Assembly: GCA_905147135.1 (NCBI GenBank)
Contig: LR990061.1
Span: 2,472,026-2,536,025 of the forward strand
From: Blastobasis lacticolella
Lineage: Eukaryota; Arthropoda; Insecta; Lepidoptera; Blastobasidae
Direction of reading: 5' to 3'
DNA: 64,000 bases
Shown: in pieces, positions 32,685 to 42,479 of the stretch
How positions within the stretch are numbered: the stretch's first letter is position 1
Layout: every line of letters starts with the position of its first letter
The notes under the pieces: model-generated
Seen by the model: only the letters and a program-made list of their open reading frames with translations
Told to the model about the DNA's origin: nothing
The model's database searches: none
Translations under genes and position numbers: made by a program

Positions 32685-32995
32685 CGGGACGGTTGTGCTC
32701 TCGCGCACGAGGGCCCGGAGTCCGTCTGTACCATGATTCACGATTTGCCAGATCAGATAATTACAGTGGAGCGACTGCCATCTCAACTCCGTGACCCCTG
32801 CTACTAGGGGAACCTAACCAGATTGGATCATTCACATTCAGTCGCCTGAATGTGGAGGTTTCATCACGATGTTTTTCCTCAACGTAAGAGCATAGAGAAA
32901 AGAGTCATGGTACACAGCGACACTGGGGTGCGAATCCGGTACCTCGTTTACGAGTCGGACCCCTTAGCCACTTGGCCACCAACGCTCTTGACCAG
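32685..32995 (-). mobile_element. SINE-A copy
   Basis: Reverse copy; core CATTCAGTCGCCTGAATG; head ends TTTACGAGTCGGACCCC. Confidence 0.8.
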
Positions 32996-32999
32996 TCAA

Positions 33000-33075
33000 C
33001 TGGCAACTAACTAACTCCGGGGTGGATCCTAGTTCTGCATAATAGCAGCACACACACGATGAAAACCACTTCGAC
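33000..33075 (+). repeat. Repeat family I, copy 1
   Basis: GTGGATCCTAGTTCTGCATA and GCACACACACGATGAAAAC recur at 34375-34442. Confidence 0.65.
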
Positions 33076-33388
33076 TCTTGACCACTACAATAATGATGAT
33101 TAAAATTAGTATGGTGTATCCTACTGTATGTGGGATTCGAAACCGCAGCCTACAAGTCTGATTCTCACCAATCTGTCACGACAGTTTAACCGAATTAAGC
33201 GATTCTCTCCCCACATTTTACACGTATCACAGTAATTGTGCGGCAATTGACCCCTTGCGCCGGCGCAGTGCCCCTGCATGCGGTGTCCACTCACTGCGGA
33301 CCGGAACAAATCTCGAGGACACCATTATTAGTGAGTCATTCGTTCAAAAGCTTGTAGGTAGGTATGCGTTAACGATCCTACTGGATTG

Positions 33389-33715
33389 TTTTTTTTGTTT
33401 TTTTTTTGTCATACGGTAGGCAAGCAGGCAAGCGGGCCACCTGATGGAAAGTGGTTACCACTGCGTATAGACATTAGCAACACCAAGAGTATCGCCAATG
33501 CGTTGCCCACCTCTATAACACGTTGCTCTGGCAGCAAAAAGGCAAATGCCACGCCACTGCCAAAGCCATGGTTCCGCAAATCCCCACCCCATGCAGCACT
33601 GGAAACCTTACTCACCGGCAGAAACACAATACTATTTAAAAGAGTATTATTTAGCTGCGATATTCTGTAAGGTAGAGGTGCTTCCCCAGTCGGGCGGCTC
33701 CAATACGAACGAGAT
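33389..33715 (-). mobile_element. LINE/SINE with family Q tail, long form
   Basis: Nearly identical over about 320 bp to 46307-46620 (-) and to 60901-61195 (+). Sense landmarks: CCGCCCGACTGGGGAAG, GTATTGTGTTTCTGCCGGTG, GGGTGGGGATTTG, then the shared tail with GGTGGCCCGCTTGCCTG. The upstream part differs from the RT-coding copies, so two families share one tail. Confidence 0.75.
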
Positions 33716-33869
33716 CGATTGATGGTGGAGAAATGTTGGAGATCACAGTGTTAATAACCTAATCGATAGAAAAATTACCTAATAATTAATTATGAGAATT
33801 ATGTAACTATAATTGTATCGTGGTGCGCTATGTGTAATAAATGTCTTTACTTTCTTTCTTTCTGTAAAA

Positions 33870-34075
33870 AGTCGGATAGCTCTCACCCAAGTTTATATAC
33901 ACTCTATTTTCTAAACTACTGGATCGATTTTAATGAAACAAAGCTATAAATCATCTCGATCAAACTGGCTTTCAAATAGAGAAAACCGCACTCAATTCGG
34001 CCCATCCGTTCGGGAGCTACGATGCCACAGACAGATACACAACCTCACAGATACATATGTCAAATATATGACGGT
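33870..34075 (-). repeat. Repeat family C copy
   Basis: Contains AAAGTCGGATAGCTCTCACC and CCGTTCGGGAGCTACGATG. Confidence 0.7.
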
Positions 34076-34374
34076 TTTTTTTCGTTTGGCATTAAAAATG
34101 CACAACAGAAAACTTTGCGGAGCGATGGTTCTAGTTGGGTTCCTTTTAAAAATACACCGACATACCTAATTAGCGGAACGGAGAAAAGTAAAAATGTGAT
34201 CTAAATTAAAAATGAGTAATTTAAAGAATACATACATATTACTTATTTATTTATTTGTATGGCATTAATAGCCGAGTCGCTAATTATAACCTAGGTAATT
34301 AATGAACTAATTATTACTTATCATATTTGAAAACGGAAAATTGATACGCAAGGGAAAATGTTACACTCGGTATA

Positions 34375-34442
34375 CTGGCAACTAGCCCCTGGGCGGATCC
34401 CAGTTCTGCATATTAGCAACACACACACGATGAAAACGTATC
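34375..34442 (+). repeat. Repeat family I, copy 2
   Basis: See 33000-33075; GGATCCCAGTTCTGCATATT followed by the CACACACGATGAAAAC block. Confidence 0.65.
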
Positions 34443-34544
34443 AATCATTGATGTTATGGGCGTACTGACCGCTTTCCATCAGGTGGTCCGCCCATTTCTC
34501 ATTTCCAAAACATAACATATATCTATAAATAGTTTAAATTAAAG

Positions 34545-34730
34545 ACGCTTTCTGCGTCTGTCTGTCTATTATTTCCGCTATGTCCTCCTAAACCACGCAA
34601 CGGATTATGATCCGGTTTTCACCATCAGTTAGAGGATTTCTTCCGGAAGGTTTATATGTATATTACGTTCATATTATTGTAAAGAAAGCCAAGTAAACCC
34701 GTGCGAAGCCGGAGCGGGTCGCCAGTAAAA
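34545..34730 (+). mobile_element. Helitron-like non-autonomous element, best copy
   Basis: From GCGTCTGTCTGTCTATTATT through GGTTTTCACCATCAGTTAGA to GTGCGAAGCCGGAGCGGGTC and the terminal GCCAGTAA. The GC-rich end and CTAG(T)-like terminus fit Helitron-derived elements of the LEP1/HelMinu type. Assignment is inferred. Confidence 0.55.
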
Positions 34731-34739
34731 TATATTTCC

Positions 34740-35245
34740 ACCAAAGCGAACACAACAACTTCTCTCAAGAGAGCGACAAACAGCACCGCAAATCCGCCAG
34801 CAAACCGGGAATAACACCGCAATCCCTCACCGCGTTACGTACGCGACAATTGCGCACAAGCACCACATCCAAAGCACCGCTCGCCAATCCATCTTCGTCT
34901 AGCCCGCGTAAATAGCACGCAATGGACATAAAACAAGATAACCGTTTCGGATCTCCGGCGTGACGTGACAGCGCTTGGTGGCTTGGTGTAATACCAACAC
35001 AAGACCTAGTGTTACATAATAATGTCGGTACACTGCTCAAAACATGGCGCCGGCGTCTATCTGTCTGTTTGTATATGAGATATATCTCGAGGGGTTTCGA
35101 TGCGATTTCCAGGATTAAATAGAGCGTTGCAAGTGGCAGCCGGCGCCGTAGAGGCTAGAGCGGTTGGAGCAATCTCCTCTTGGCCTGTTCAAATGGGTCT
35201 GGGGAAGGATGCAATGTGGAACTGAGTCTATGAAAGTTGAAACTC
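34740..35245. other. Unassigned, moderately GC-rich
   Basis: 34765-35040 is open on the minus strand for 91 codons and partly open on the plus strand, but neither translation shows a known domain. Confidence 0.35.
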
Positions 35246-35520
35246 AAACTCAGAATTTATTTATTGGTTAGGTCATTAAATATCTCTTTCAATCGTTAAA
35301 AAGGAGGGGGGTAGGAAAATAGGAAGGAAACACACAGTAACACGTTGGCCGTCCTACGGCTGGAGCATACCCACCCCACGTCGACCGACAACGGCCGGAC
35401 CGTGCCCGACAATACGAAACAGAGCCGGGCCGCGCCCGACATAGCATTGTATGTAAGTATGTCTAGTATACTTAAGAAAACTATCTAAAGTACAGCAAGA
35501 CAGCCAGTCCTCCAAGGCAG
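35246..35520 (-). repeat. Repeat family D copy
   Basis: Same landmarks as 9122-9440: ATCTCTTTCAATCGTTAAAA, CACCCCACGTCGACC and CTTGG(A/T)GGACTGGCT on the minus strand. The R1-clade element inserted about 110 bp beyond its high end. Confidence 0.65.
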
Positions 35521-35631
35521 CACCCGTTGAACCATATTTGAGGGAAAAGAGCGACCCAACCCCCACGCCACCGCCAGACAGACTTTTAAGTGAGCGTGCA
35601 TTACATATGCTGCATGTGATAGGTAGCTGCT

Positions 35632-35648
35632 CCCACTCCACCCTATCC
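35632..35648. repeat. Target-site duplication of the R1-clade element, 3' side
   Basis: CCCACTCCACCCTATCC, identical to 41749-41765. An 18th base (T) is ambiguous with the poly(A) tail. Confidence 0.95.
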
Positions 35649-35682
35649 TTTTTTTTTTTTTTTTTTTTTTTTATTTTTTTTT
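35649..35682 (-). other. Poly(A) tail of the R1-clade element
   Basis: A 34-base T run on the plus strand with one interruption, directly between the target duplication and the 3' UTR. The length suggests a young insertion. Confidence 0.95.
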
Positions 35683-35861
35683 AACGCGGGGAATGCATTA
35701 CGCACGATACCTTCCGTAGGGGGGATGGAAGGCCTGTGTGGGACTCCCGACAGTATCCGGTGTACCCACTAAACCCCGCGGCGCTCCTGCTTCGCATCAA
35801 GGAGGTGTCATGAGAGTAGCCGAAGCCTTGTCATCCACGACACCTCCAGCGACCGCCCGCC

Positions 35862-38800
35862 TTACACGGCGGGCCCGCCATGCCCCCCTTGCGAGGGGCG
35901 ACTGGGAATAGTCGGATGCGCCGAACTATTCCCACTCGACGGAGGTGGAGGCCTGTGCAATGCAGGCGGAGGTGCCCCCGCACCTCCTGCCCGCTGGCCG
36001 CCACCGGGAGCGAGAAGGGAGCGGTCGTAGAGCCGCCTTCTCACTCCTCTTCTGCGTCTGCGGAGCGGTGGCGCGAGAGGGTCATCTTCCCTCTCTCGCT
36101 CCGCTGCCTCCTTCTGCGAGATTATGTCCTCACAGAAGGCGGCCACAGCTCCCCAGGCCCTTTCACTTCCAAGCATGGCATTGATCACACCTGGAAGCGC
36201 AAGGTCTGGACCCACCACCGCATTCAGGACACGGCGCTGCTCCTCCCAGCCTATGCAGGCGTCGAGGGTGTGTTGCGCTGTGTCCTCCACCGCGCCACAT
36301 TTGTGGCACAATGAGGTTCCCTCTCTACCGATTCGGTGCAGGAACGATCCGAAACAGCCGTGTCCGGATAATATCTGCACCAAACGGTAAGAAAGGGAAC
36401 CGTGCGGACGCTCGACCCAGTCCTCAATGACGGGACCGATAGCGTCGAGCGTTCGGCGCCCAAACTGCTCGTGAGCCATGTCCTCCTTCCAAAGGCGGAA
36501 CATGGTCTCGCGAGCTTCAAGCCGTACGGCGTCACGCTCCTCCGGTGCCGGGCGTTCACCTTGCGCCCTCTGCGAGGCCGTCCATTCGTAGACGACCGTT
36601 GTGACCCTGGCCTCCAGCTCCCACGGAGGAGTGCCTGCAATGGCGCACGCTGCGGCATGCCCCACCGTGCGGTAAGCCCTCGCCACACGCTGTGCAATGG
36701 CCCGTTGGGGCCTGCGGAGAAGGGCCGCATTCTCCCTCTTATTCAGGGAGTCTGACCAGATAGGAGCTCCATACAGCGCCATACTTTTTAATATGCCAGC
36801 ATATAAATGCCGACACTTTGAGCTTGGTCCCCCCAAGTTAGGGAGGAGCCAGCTGAATGCATCTGCCGCCTTTAATAGCCGCGGCGACAGCGCGCTAAAG
36901 TGCTGACCAAACTGCCAACGACCATCCAATATAAGGCCCAAATGCTTCATTTGAGCCTTAACTTCTACCCTGACACCCCCGACCATGATGTGGGCGTCAC
37001 GTGGTGCATGCTTCCGTGGACCGGGGAAGAAGAGGGCCTCGGTTTTCTCCAACGCGACCTTTAGGCCGAGTAACTGGATCCTTCGCGCGACTAGAGTCCC
37101 ACCCGCAGAGGCCAGCTGTGCAGCCTCTCGGTAGGTTTTACCCCGGGCCGTGACAAGGGTGTCATCCGCATAACAGAAGACATCCATGCCCGGTAAGAGA
37201 TTTCCCCGGAGCAACCAGTCATATCCGATGTTCCACAGGAGGGGCCCGAGAACCGATCCTTGTGGAACACCGGTTTCAACGACGTGACGCCGTAGCTGGC
37301 CGTTCTGGTCCACAAACAGGACTTCCCTATTACTGAGGTAGTCGCGCAACAGAGCCTGCAAATACGAAGGCACTCCGTGGAACTTTAGGGCCTCCAAGAT
37401 AGTCGCGTGGGGGATCGAGTTAAATGCGTTGGCTATATCAAAAGATATAGCCAACACACCCTCCCCCCTGGCCGCCGCGTCACGTGTCAGACTTTTGAGC
37501 CTGGTAAGGGCGTCGATCGTAGATCGACCCTCCCGAAATCCGAACTGGGCATCAGACAAATCCGGGCCGGTCGTCGACAAGTGTTCCTTGAGGCGGGATA
37601 CAACGATGCGCTCAAAAATTTTACCACCTTCATCCAGTAGCACTACAGGGCGGTACCCTGATGGAGAGTTCGCCGGCCGCCCCTCCTTCCGGAGCAGGCA
37701 CAATTTCCCCTCTTTCCACGGTTTCGGGAACCTTCCCGTCGCAAAACATTCATCGAAGAGGTCCCGAAATCTGGACTCCATATGTTTGGTGGCGATCGCC
37801 ATCACACGCGCAGGAATGCCATCAGGCCCTGGCGCCGTCTTTTTGGCACGAAGGCAAATTGTCGCCGCGCCAAACTCCTCCGCGGATACAGGATACATGT
37901 TACTCAGTGGAGGGACACTCTCCTCAGTAGGGGTCATCCGCGGTGGAGTGAATTCAGTTCGGTCCGGGAACAGACCCCGGACCACTTCATTTAGTAGATC
38001 TGGCTGAAGGGTCTCGGTTAGTGGGGGACCAAATGGGCGTAACTTATTTCGTATTGCCTTGTACGGTCTCCCCCACGGATCGTTGTCCAGACCCTGCAAC
38101 ATCTCCTGCCTCGAGCGATCCTTCGCCTCCGCAATTGCCACCCTGAGCACACGCTTTGCCTCCTGGTAAGAGGCGTATAACAGATCTTCGTTTTGTTGGT
38201 CTCGCCGGCGGCGACGGCGGCTTCTTGTATACGCCCTCCTGGATGACACACAAATTGTGCGGAGCTCCGCAATTTCTGCCGACCACCAATACATGGCCCG
38301 TCGCGGAGGCGGCCGTCGGGACCGAGGCATGCTGGCATTGCATATCTCGGTTAGGGAATCCTGCAGCTGCAGAGCAGCTTCGTCTACATCAGGACTAGCA
38401 GGCGCACCAAACCAGTCCTGGACAAACGCCGCTTCGTGGGCCATCTCCCGATCTAAATGGGTTAACGCCCACCGGGGGAATGGTGAATGACTCAAGCTGG
38501 ACCCACCCTGGGGGCGGGTGGAGACCTCAATCCGAATGTACCGATGGTCGGAAAGGGTTTCCACCAAATCGACTTCCCACTTTGTAACGCGGGCCGCCAA
38601 CGCGGGGGTGGCGAACGACATGTCCACCACTGACCCTCCCTGCTGCCTCACACACGTTTGAGTTGTCCCCCTATTCAGGAGGGACAGGGAAGTTGATGTC
38701 GCCCACAACTCCAGCAGACGCCCGCGCGCGTCCGTGATTGAGTCACCCCAGCGCCCGGACCTTGCATTCAGGTCACCAAGAACGGCGACCTGCCTCGACG

Positions 38801-39149
38801 ACAAACGATCGACGACCCCTGACAATTCCTGGAGGAAATCATCGAATTCCGCCAGAGAGCGGTTAGGGGAGAAATAAACTCCCACTAGCGAGATCTCCCC
38901 CCACACGGCGGCTACGTATCCATGTCCCCTCTCATTGACTGAGAGTGGTGGGGAATCCGTGGATAGCCGCGGAACAATGGCCACCAGGCCGTCTCTGTCA
39001 CCCTCCCAGGTGGGAGGTACATAATATGGCTCGGCAACTACTGCAATCCCTGCGGACCATTCCGCCATGACCTGAGACATTAAGTCTTGGGCTGCCCTGC
39101 AATGGTTGAGATTGCCCTGCAATATTGTGCGTTGCCTGATTTGTGACAT
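35862..39149 (-). CDS. R1-clade ORF2: endonuclease and reverse transcriptase
   Basis: 1095 codons, no breaks. It nicks the target and reverse-transcribes the element RNA onto it. N-terminal APE-type endonuclease motifs: N13 (LQGNLN), E40 (VVAEPYY), GDLNARSGRWGD from 125, SVVD at 173-176, and SDHRYI at 200-205. RT domain: PGPDGIP at 441-447, SGYRPVVLL at 498, QFGFREGRST at 536, the catalytic D in AISFDIANAFNSI (about 572), GVPQGSVLGP at 628, and CYADDTLV with the catalytic D pair at 663-664. A late CX2CX8HX4C motif (948-965) is typical of R1-clade ORF2. The C-terminal tail is rich in Arg, Pro and Gly. The start ATG overlaps the ORF1 stop (TAATG). All catalytic residues I can identify are present, so activity is possible. 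Length is close to that of known R1-clade ORF2 proteins. Confidence 0.95.
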   Translation of the reverse strand: MSQIRQRTILQGNLNHCRAAQDLMSQVMAEWSAGIAVVAEPYYVPPTWEGDRDGLVAIVPRLSTDSPPLSVNERGHGYVAAVWGEISLVGVYFSPNRSLAEFDDFLQELSGVVDRLSSRQVAVLGDLNARSGRWGDSITDARGRLLELWATSTSLSLLNRGTTQTCVRQQGGSVVDMSFATPALAARVTKWEVDLVETLSDHRYIRIEVSTRPQGGSSLSHSPFPRWALTHLDREMAHEAAFVQDWFGAPASPDVDEAALQLQDSLTEICNASMPRSRRPPPRRAMYWWSAEIAELRTICVSSRRAYTRSRRRRRRDQQNEDLLYASYQEAKRVLRVAIAEAKDRSRQEMLQGLDNDPWGRPYKAIRNKLRPFGPPLTETLQPDLLNEVVRGLFPDRTEFTPPRMTPTEESVPPLSNMYPVSAEEFGAATICLRAKKTAPGPDGIPARVMAIATKHMESRFRDLFDECFATGRFPKPWKEGKLCLLRKEGRPANSPSGYRPVVLLDEGGKIFERIVVSRLKEHLSTTGPDLSDAQFGFREGRSTIDALTRLKSLTRDAAARGEGVLAISFDIANAFNSIPHATILEALKFHGVPSYLQALLRDYLSNREVLFVDQNGQLRRHVVETGVPQGSVLGPLLWNIGYDWLLRGNLLPGMDVFCYADDTLVTARGKTYREAAQLASAGGTLVARRIQLLGLKVALEKTEALFFPGPRKHAPRDAHIMVGGVRVEVKAQMKHLGLILDGRWQFGQHFSALSPRLLKAADAFSWLLPNLGGPSSKCRHLYAGILKSMALYGAPIWSDSLNKRENAALLRRPQRAIAQRVARAYRTVGHAAACAIAGTPPWELEARVTTVVYEWTASQRAQGERPAPEERDAVRLEARETMFRLWKEDMAHEQFGRRTLDAIGPVIEDWVERPHGSLSYRLVQILSGHGCFGSFLHRIGREGTSLCHKCGAVEDTAQHTLDACIGWEEQRRVLNAVVGPDLALPGVINAMLGSERAWGAVAAFCEDIISQKEAAEREREDDPLAPPLRRRRRGVRRRLYDRSLLAPGGGQRAGGAGAPPPALHRPPPPSSGNSSAHPTIPSRPSQGGHGGPAV

Positions 39150-39151
39150 TA
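39147..39151 (-). promoter_or_regulatory. TAATG stop-start overlap of ORF1 and ORF2
   Basis: The ORF1 stop TAA and the ORF2 start ATG share one A. The same UAAUG arrangement is known from the silkworm telomeric element SART1, where termination-reinitiation couples the two ORFs. That mechanism here is inferred from the sequence. Confidence 0.9.
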
Positions 39152-41386
39152 GTCGGACATATTGTTATCATCCTCCAGGTTGCCCGGGCGTGACCCAACA
39201 GCGGCAGTGGTAGCAGGCCTCGTTACTGGCTGCGTCTTGCCCTTCTTTGTGGGGGGATTACATTTTATCCCCCCCATAACGTGACCAGCGGGCCGTCCAC
39301 TCGCCGCGCACACCGCGCAGCGCGGCGTTTCACTGCAGGAGGCGGACTTGTGACCCGCTTTCCCGCAACGGAAACAAAGCTCCGCCCTGTCTTCTTGCGA
39401 GGGGCAGCGCACTCCGGTGTGCCCGACAGCATAACATCGGAAGCAGCGTAATGGCTGCTCCTGAAGAGCCCGGATAACACCGGTGCTAAAACCAACTAGT
39501 AGCCGCCCCTTTGCGAGGACGGCTTTCGCGGCCGCGACGGCGCACTGTATACGTACCGTGCCCAGTCCGCCGTGGCCTCGTCGGATCTCCCCAGTTTTAA
39601 TATGCTCTACGTTACAGCCGACGGCTTTCGCGACCGCGGCGGCCACCTCGTCCTTAGTGACCGAGTCATCTAATTCAGAGATTGCCAAGGACACAGTCTT
39701 TTGCGGCCTCGTCACCTTGGCCATATCGGAGACAGCTTCTCGAAGCTTTGTCGCAAAAGAGTCGGCATGCTGCTCCCGTTCCGCTCCAGGGAACTCGAAG
39801 ATTCGAGCCCCAGTTTGGGTTTGTCGGCATTTCACATCAGTTATACCAAGGGCCTCGGGCTTCACCGACTCCCGAGCCTTTGTTAATACCGCCTCATAAG
39901 TCACGCCTCTCTCTGCGGCCTCCGGCGTAATAGTCACTATTACTGCCGCAGACTTGGGTGGTACCATCTTCTTGACCTTTTCGGTCGGGGATATGGCTGC
40001 CTTACTTTTCTTGTTTCCCTTGGCCGGCGACTTAGGAGTCGATGGCTTTAGGGCTAAAGCGGAGGCGCTAATCGCTTTCCTTTTCCCCTTCTTTCCTTTT
40101 CTGCCTACGGCGGTCCACCCATTATTGGCGGCAGTAGTCGAAGGTAGCATAATATCTGCCTCCGGCAGGATCTGAGCGGATGACGGCAGATCGGCGGACT
40201 CATTCGCCTTTGATGGGCCCGGTTTAGACGGGCCAACTACGACCTTGGGAGTGGGCGCGGGGGGCAATGCTTTCGGCGCCTTGGCTTCTTTACCCGACGC
40301 AGGTTTGGGGAGTAACGACGTTAATCCTCTTATCTTTGCACCTTTACCTTTGGTGGGTTTCGGTGCCTCAACCACCAAGGCCTCGGCAACCTCGGCAGCC
40401 TTCCTTTTGTCCGCCGCGAGTGGAGGACGTACTATTTTAACCGGTAACAGTCGATCCTCAATTCCGTCAAATAAAGCTCTCGTGAATGCCCTTTCCTCCA
40501 TAGTGACCTTTCGGATGATTGCCTCAAAGTCCATGGGGAAATCGGGCTGAGAGACTTGCGACACCGAGGGAACAACCTCCATCGCTGTAGTAGCTGTCGA
40601 GGTTGAGGTTGCTGAAAGTGAGCCGGCCGACTGCGCCTTTATTTCGACCATATCCTTCTTTAGCTTCTCCACCTCGGCCTGCAGGCGATCATTGGTTGCT
40701 TGCAGCCGCTGCGTCTCCTCAGAGACCGACCTTTTACTGAGCTCTAAGCATATCTCTTTAAGAGAGGCGGCCTTATTTTTTAATGCCTTCTGCAAGGTGC
40801 CCTTCAATCGGTTTGACTTTGCGGCAATTTCAATTATCGTCTCAGAGTCAGCCTTGATCATCGCCTCTAGCTCAGGGATGGTCTTATCTTCATAGTTCTC
40901 GGAGAGGGAGACGCCGTATCCGTGCTGGGCGCGGGCAGCACGTTCTTTCGCTGCTATTCGCTCCTCGAGCTCCAGCGCATACTCCTCTCTCTGAAGCTGA
41001 TTAAGGTCTTGCTGGGCCTTTGCCAACCCCACGGAGTGCCCCGTAGTTGGTTTACGGCCACGTTTCGACGCTGCCTTAGTCGCCGCCTTAACCTGTTTGA
41101 TTGAAGGGGTTTCCGAACTAGAGTCCCCCTTGGTCGCGCGAGTGCGTTTGCGCAGATGCTTTGCGCGTTCGCCTGCGCCAGCAATGGACGAAGCATCCGT
41201 CAATGTTGACGCATCCGTATCGGACCCGCCAAGCTCTTCCCATCGAAAGAAGCGGCTGCCTGAAGCAACCGGAGCCGAAGCGATTTCTGAAGATACCCGA
41301 GTACTAGCACTGGGGTGCAAAAACTCCGCATCAGAAACCGGGTCCTGGGACGGCTCCAACGGGCGTTCCCGCCCGGCGTCCGACAT
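39149..41386 (-). CDS. R1-clade ORF1: gag-like nucleic-acid-binding protein
   Basis: 745 codons, intact. It should bind the element RNA, form the ribonucleoprotein particle and help target it to the nucleus. Three zinc knuckles lie at the C-terminus: CFRCYAVGHTGVRC (648-661), CFRCGKAGHKSASC (671-684), and a third with wider spacing, CX2CX8HX6C (690-709). The N-terminal half has Lys/Glu-rich coiled-coil-like stretches (near 120-155 and 225-250). The middle is Lys/Pro/Ala-rich and basic. The start is the first ATG of the frame (MSDAGRERPLEPS) and leaves a 5' UTR of about 360 nt. The length is similar to the ORF1 of SART1 as I recall it (around 700 residues). The last codons overlap ORF2 by one base. 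Confidence 0.93.
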   Translation of the reverse strand: MSDAGRERPLEPSQDPVSDAEFLHPSASTRVSSEIASAPVASGSRFFRWEELGGSDTDASTLTDASSIAGAGERAKHLRKRTRATKGDSSSETPSIKQVKAATKAASKRGRKPTTGHSVGLAKAQQDLNQLQREEYALELEERIAAKERAARAQHGYGVSLSENYEDKTIPELEAMIKADSETIIEIAAKSNRLKGTLQKALKNKAASLKEICLELSKRSVSEETQRLQATNDRLQAEVEKLKKDMVEIKAQSAGSLSATSTSTATTAMEVVPSVSQVSQPDFPMDFEAIIRKVTMEERAFTRALFDGIEDRLLPVKIVRPPLAADKRKAAEVAEALVVEAPKPTKGKGAKIRGLTSLLPKPASGKEAKAPKALPPAPTPKVVVGPSKPGPSKANESADLPSSAQILPEADIMLPSTTAANNGWTAVGRKGKKGKRKAISASALALKPSTPKSPAKGNKKSKAAISPTEKVKKMVPPKSAAVIVTITPEAAERGVTYEAVLTKARESVKPEALGITDVKCRQTQTGARIFEFPGAEREQHADSFATKLREAVSDMAKVTRPQKTVSLAISELDDSVTKDEVAAAVAKAVGCNVEHIKTGEIRRGHGGLGTVRIQCAVAAAKAVLAKGRLLVGFSTGVIRALQEQPLRCFRCYAVGHTGVRCPSQEDRAELCFRCGKAGHKSASCSETPRCAVCAASGRPAGHVMGGIKCNPPTKKGKTQPVTRPATTAAVGSRPGNLEDDNNMSD

Positions 41387-41748
41387 CTTCCAAAAAAGGT
41401 CAATGCCAGATTAAAAATACACACAAGATGACCACAATCACACACATCCAATGCACACCAGAGCAGCAATCGCCAGCGAAAACCCGCTCAACCTGAACCT
41501 GGAGAGCCCTCAACAGGCAGGGAGCATGGGCAGACACCGGAAAAAGCAGAAAATACTATTTGGATGTAAATGACACCTTGATTGCCCCACGTATGCGCAT
41601 ACGCGTTCGGTCACCCAACCTGCCACTGCGTTACCGCGCACAGGAAAGGGTCCAGGGGAGACGACGTGGACGTAGCGTATGCACCGTGTAATCGCACCTG
41701 AAACGTACCGAAAACACTCATGGGGCCTCCCCCACTCATGGGGCCTCC
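41387..41748 (-). other. 5' UTR of the R1-clade element
   Basis: Non-coding leader upstream of ORF1. R1-clade elements carry an internal promoter in this region; no core motif is obvious. It starts with an 18-bp unit present twice. Confidence 0.8.
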
Positions 41749-41751
41749 CCC
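41716..41751. repeat. 18-bp tandem duplication at the element's 5' end
   Basis: Two perfect units of ACTCATGGGGCCTCCCCC (41716-41733, 41734-41751), the last bases shared with the target duplication. The target itself continues ACTCCACC, so an ACTC microhomology sits at the junction. This fits template switching or slippage at the end of target-primed reverse transcription. Confidence 0.9.
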
Positions 41752-41765
41752 ACTCCACCCTATCC
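41749..41765. repeat. Target-site duplication of the R1-clade element, 5' side
   Basis: Second copy of CCCACTCCACCCTATCC. Confidence 0.95.
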
Positions 41766-41842
41766 TACCTTAACTATCACAACCCTACCCCTAAACTAAA
41801 AGGGACTAATATGCACCACAGAGTAAACTACTCAACAACAGC

Positions 41843-41981
41843 GAGGCGCTATCCTAATTGGCAACGGTCGTACCGTTTGGCGTAGGTCATGCGACGGGCG
41901 GTATTGAGGTCTCCTATTGGTCTAACGACGGCCGTCGTAAGACCATGGTCGCTCGACCGCTGCCAATTAGGCCAGCGCCTC
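41843..41981. repeat. Imperfect inverted repeat (MITE-like)
   Basis: GAGGCGCTATCCTAATTGGC at the left pairs with the inverse of the right end (25 of 28 positions). A second palindrome at the centre (41919-41944, around CGACGGCCGTCG) lacks two pairs of 26 positions. The whole 139 bp could fold into one hairpin. Confidence 0.75.
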
Positions 41982-41989
41982 ACGGGGGC

Positions 41990-42455
41990 CTCGCGGTAAT
42001 TATTATAGTTACTTTCTTTGACATGTCATTATTTCCAGACACATAATTATTTCACAGGTAGGTACCCACAAACTCGTGCAAAAGCCTATTGATGTCAAAA
42101 GAAATCGACACAGGTCTTGTAGATAGTTTGACGTGGGTCGGTAAAGAATTCGATATTTTGACATGTTTGAAAAAGAAATTCCTCGAAAAGCGAACCCGTC
42201 TCAGGTCTGACCTTTGTCCTGTCCAAAAAACGATATTTCGGTAAATGCCTAGTCATCTATAGGTCTACAGGTATGAGGGGAAGGACATAGCGGGATATCC
42301 CGGTCACGCCACCCGACTTTGGAAGAAGCCCCAACCTACGGAATTCTATAGCATCCTACATACATACACACTCACACCCGTATCCCATAGAGATAGGCAC
42401 AATTGTCACAAGCTACGATCCTCACACACCTCCTTCGCCTCTTCCACATTCATAC
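41990..42455. other. No gene recognised
   Basis: Unique-looking sequence leading to a microsatellite. Confidence 0.4.
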
Positions 42456-42479
42456 ATCATTCATTCATTCATTCATTCA
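42456..42479. repeat. (ATTC)n microsatellite
   Basis: Five uninterrupted CATT/ATTC units. Confidence 0.9.

Larger units (their letters stand above)
35649..41748 (-). mobile_element. Full-length R1-clade non-LTR retrotransposon
   Basis: About 6.1 kb with a 5' UTR of roughly 360 nt, two intact ORFs in a one-base overlap, a 3' UTR of about 180 nt, and a poly(A) tail. It is bracketed by a perfect 17-18 bp target duplication. The ORF architecture (CCHC-knuckle ORF1; APE endonuclease, RT and late CCHC in ORF2) belongs to the R1 clade, which includes R1, TRAS and SART of moths. The element is much more GC-rich than its host DNA. The 3' UTR contains CCGCGGGGTTTAGTGGGTAC, a motif I associate with lepidopteran R1-clade elements. 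R1 proper inserts in 28S rDNA and TRAS/SART in TTAGG repeats; here the target is an ordinary repeat-rich locus next to family D. Confidence 0.93.

Noticed and set aside
37429..38007. 192-codon plus-strand gene within the retrotransposon
   Set aside because: Antisense shadow of ORF2 caused by high GC content.
35649..41748. R1 insertion in rDNA or TRAS/SART insertion in telomere
   Set aside because: Flanks are neither 28S rDNA nor TTAGG repeats; they include repeat D and ordinary AT-rich DNA.
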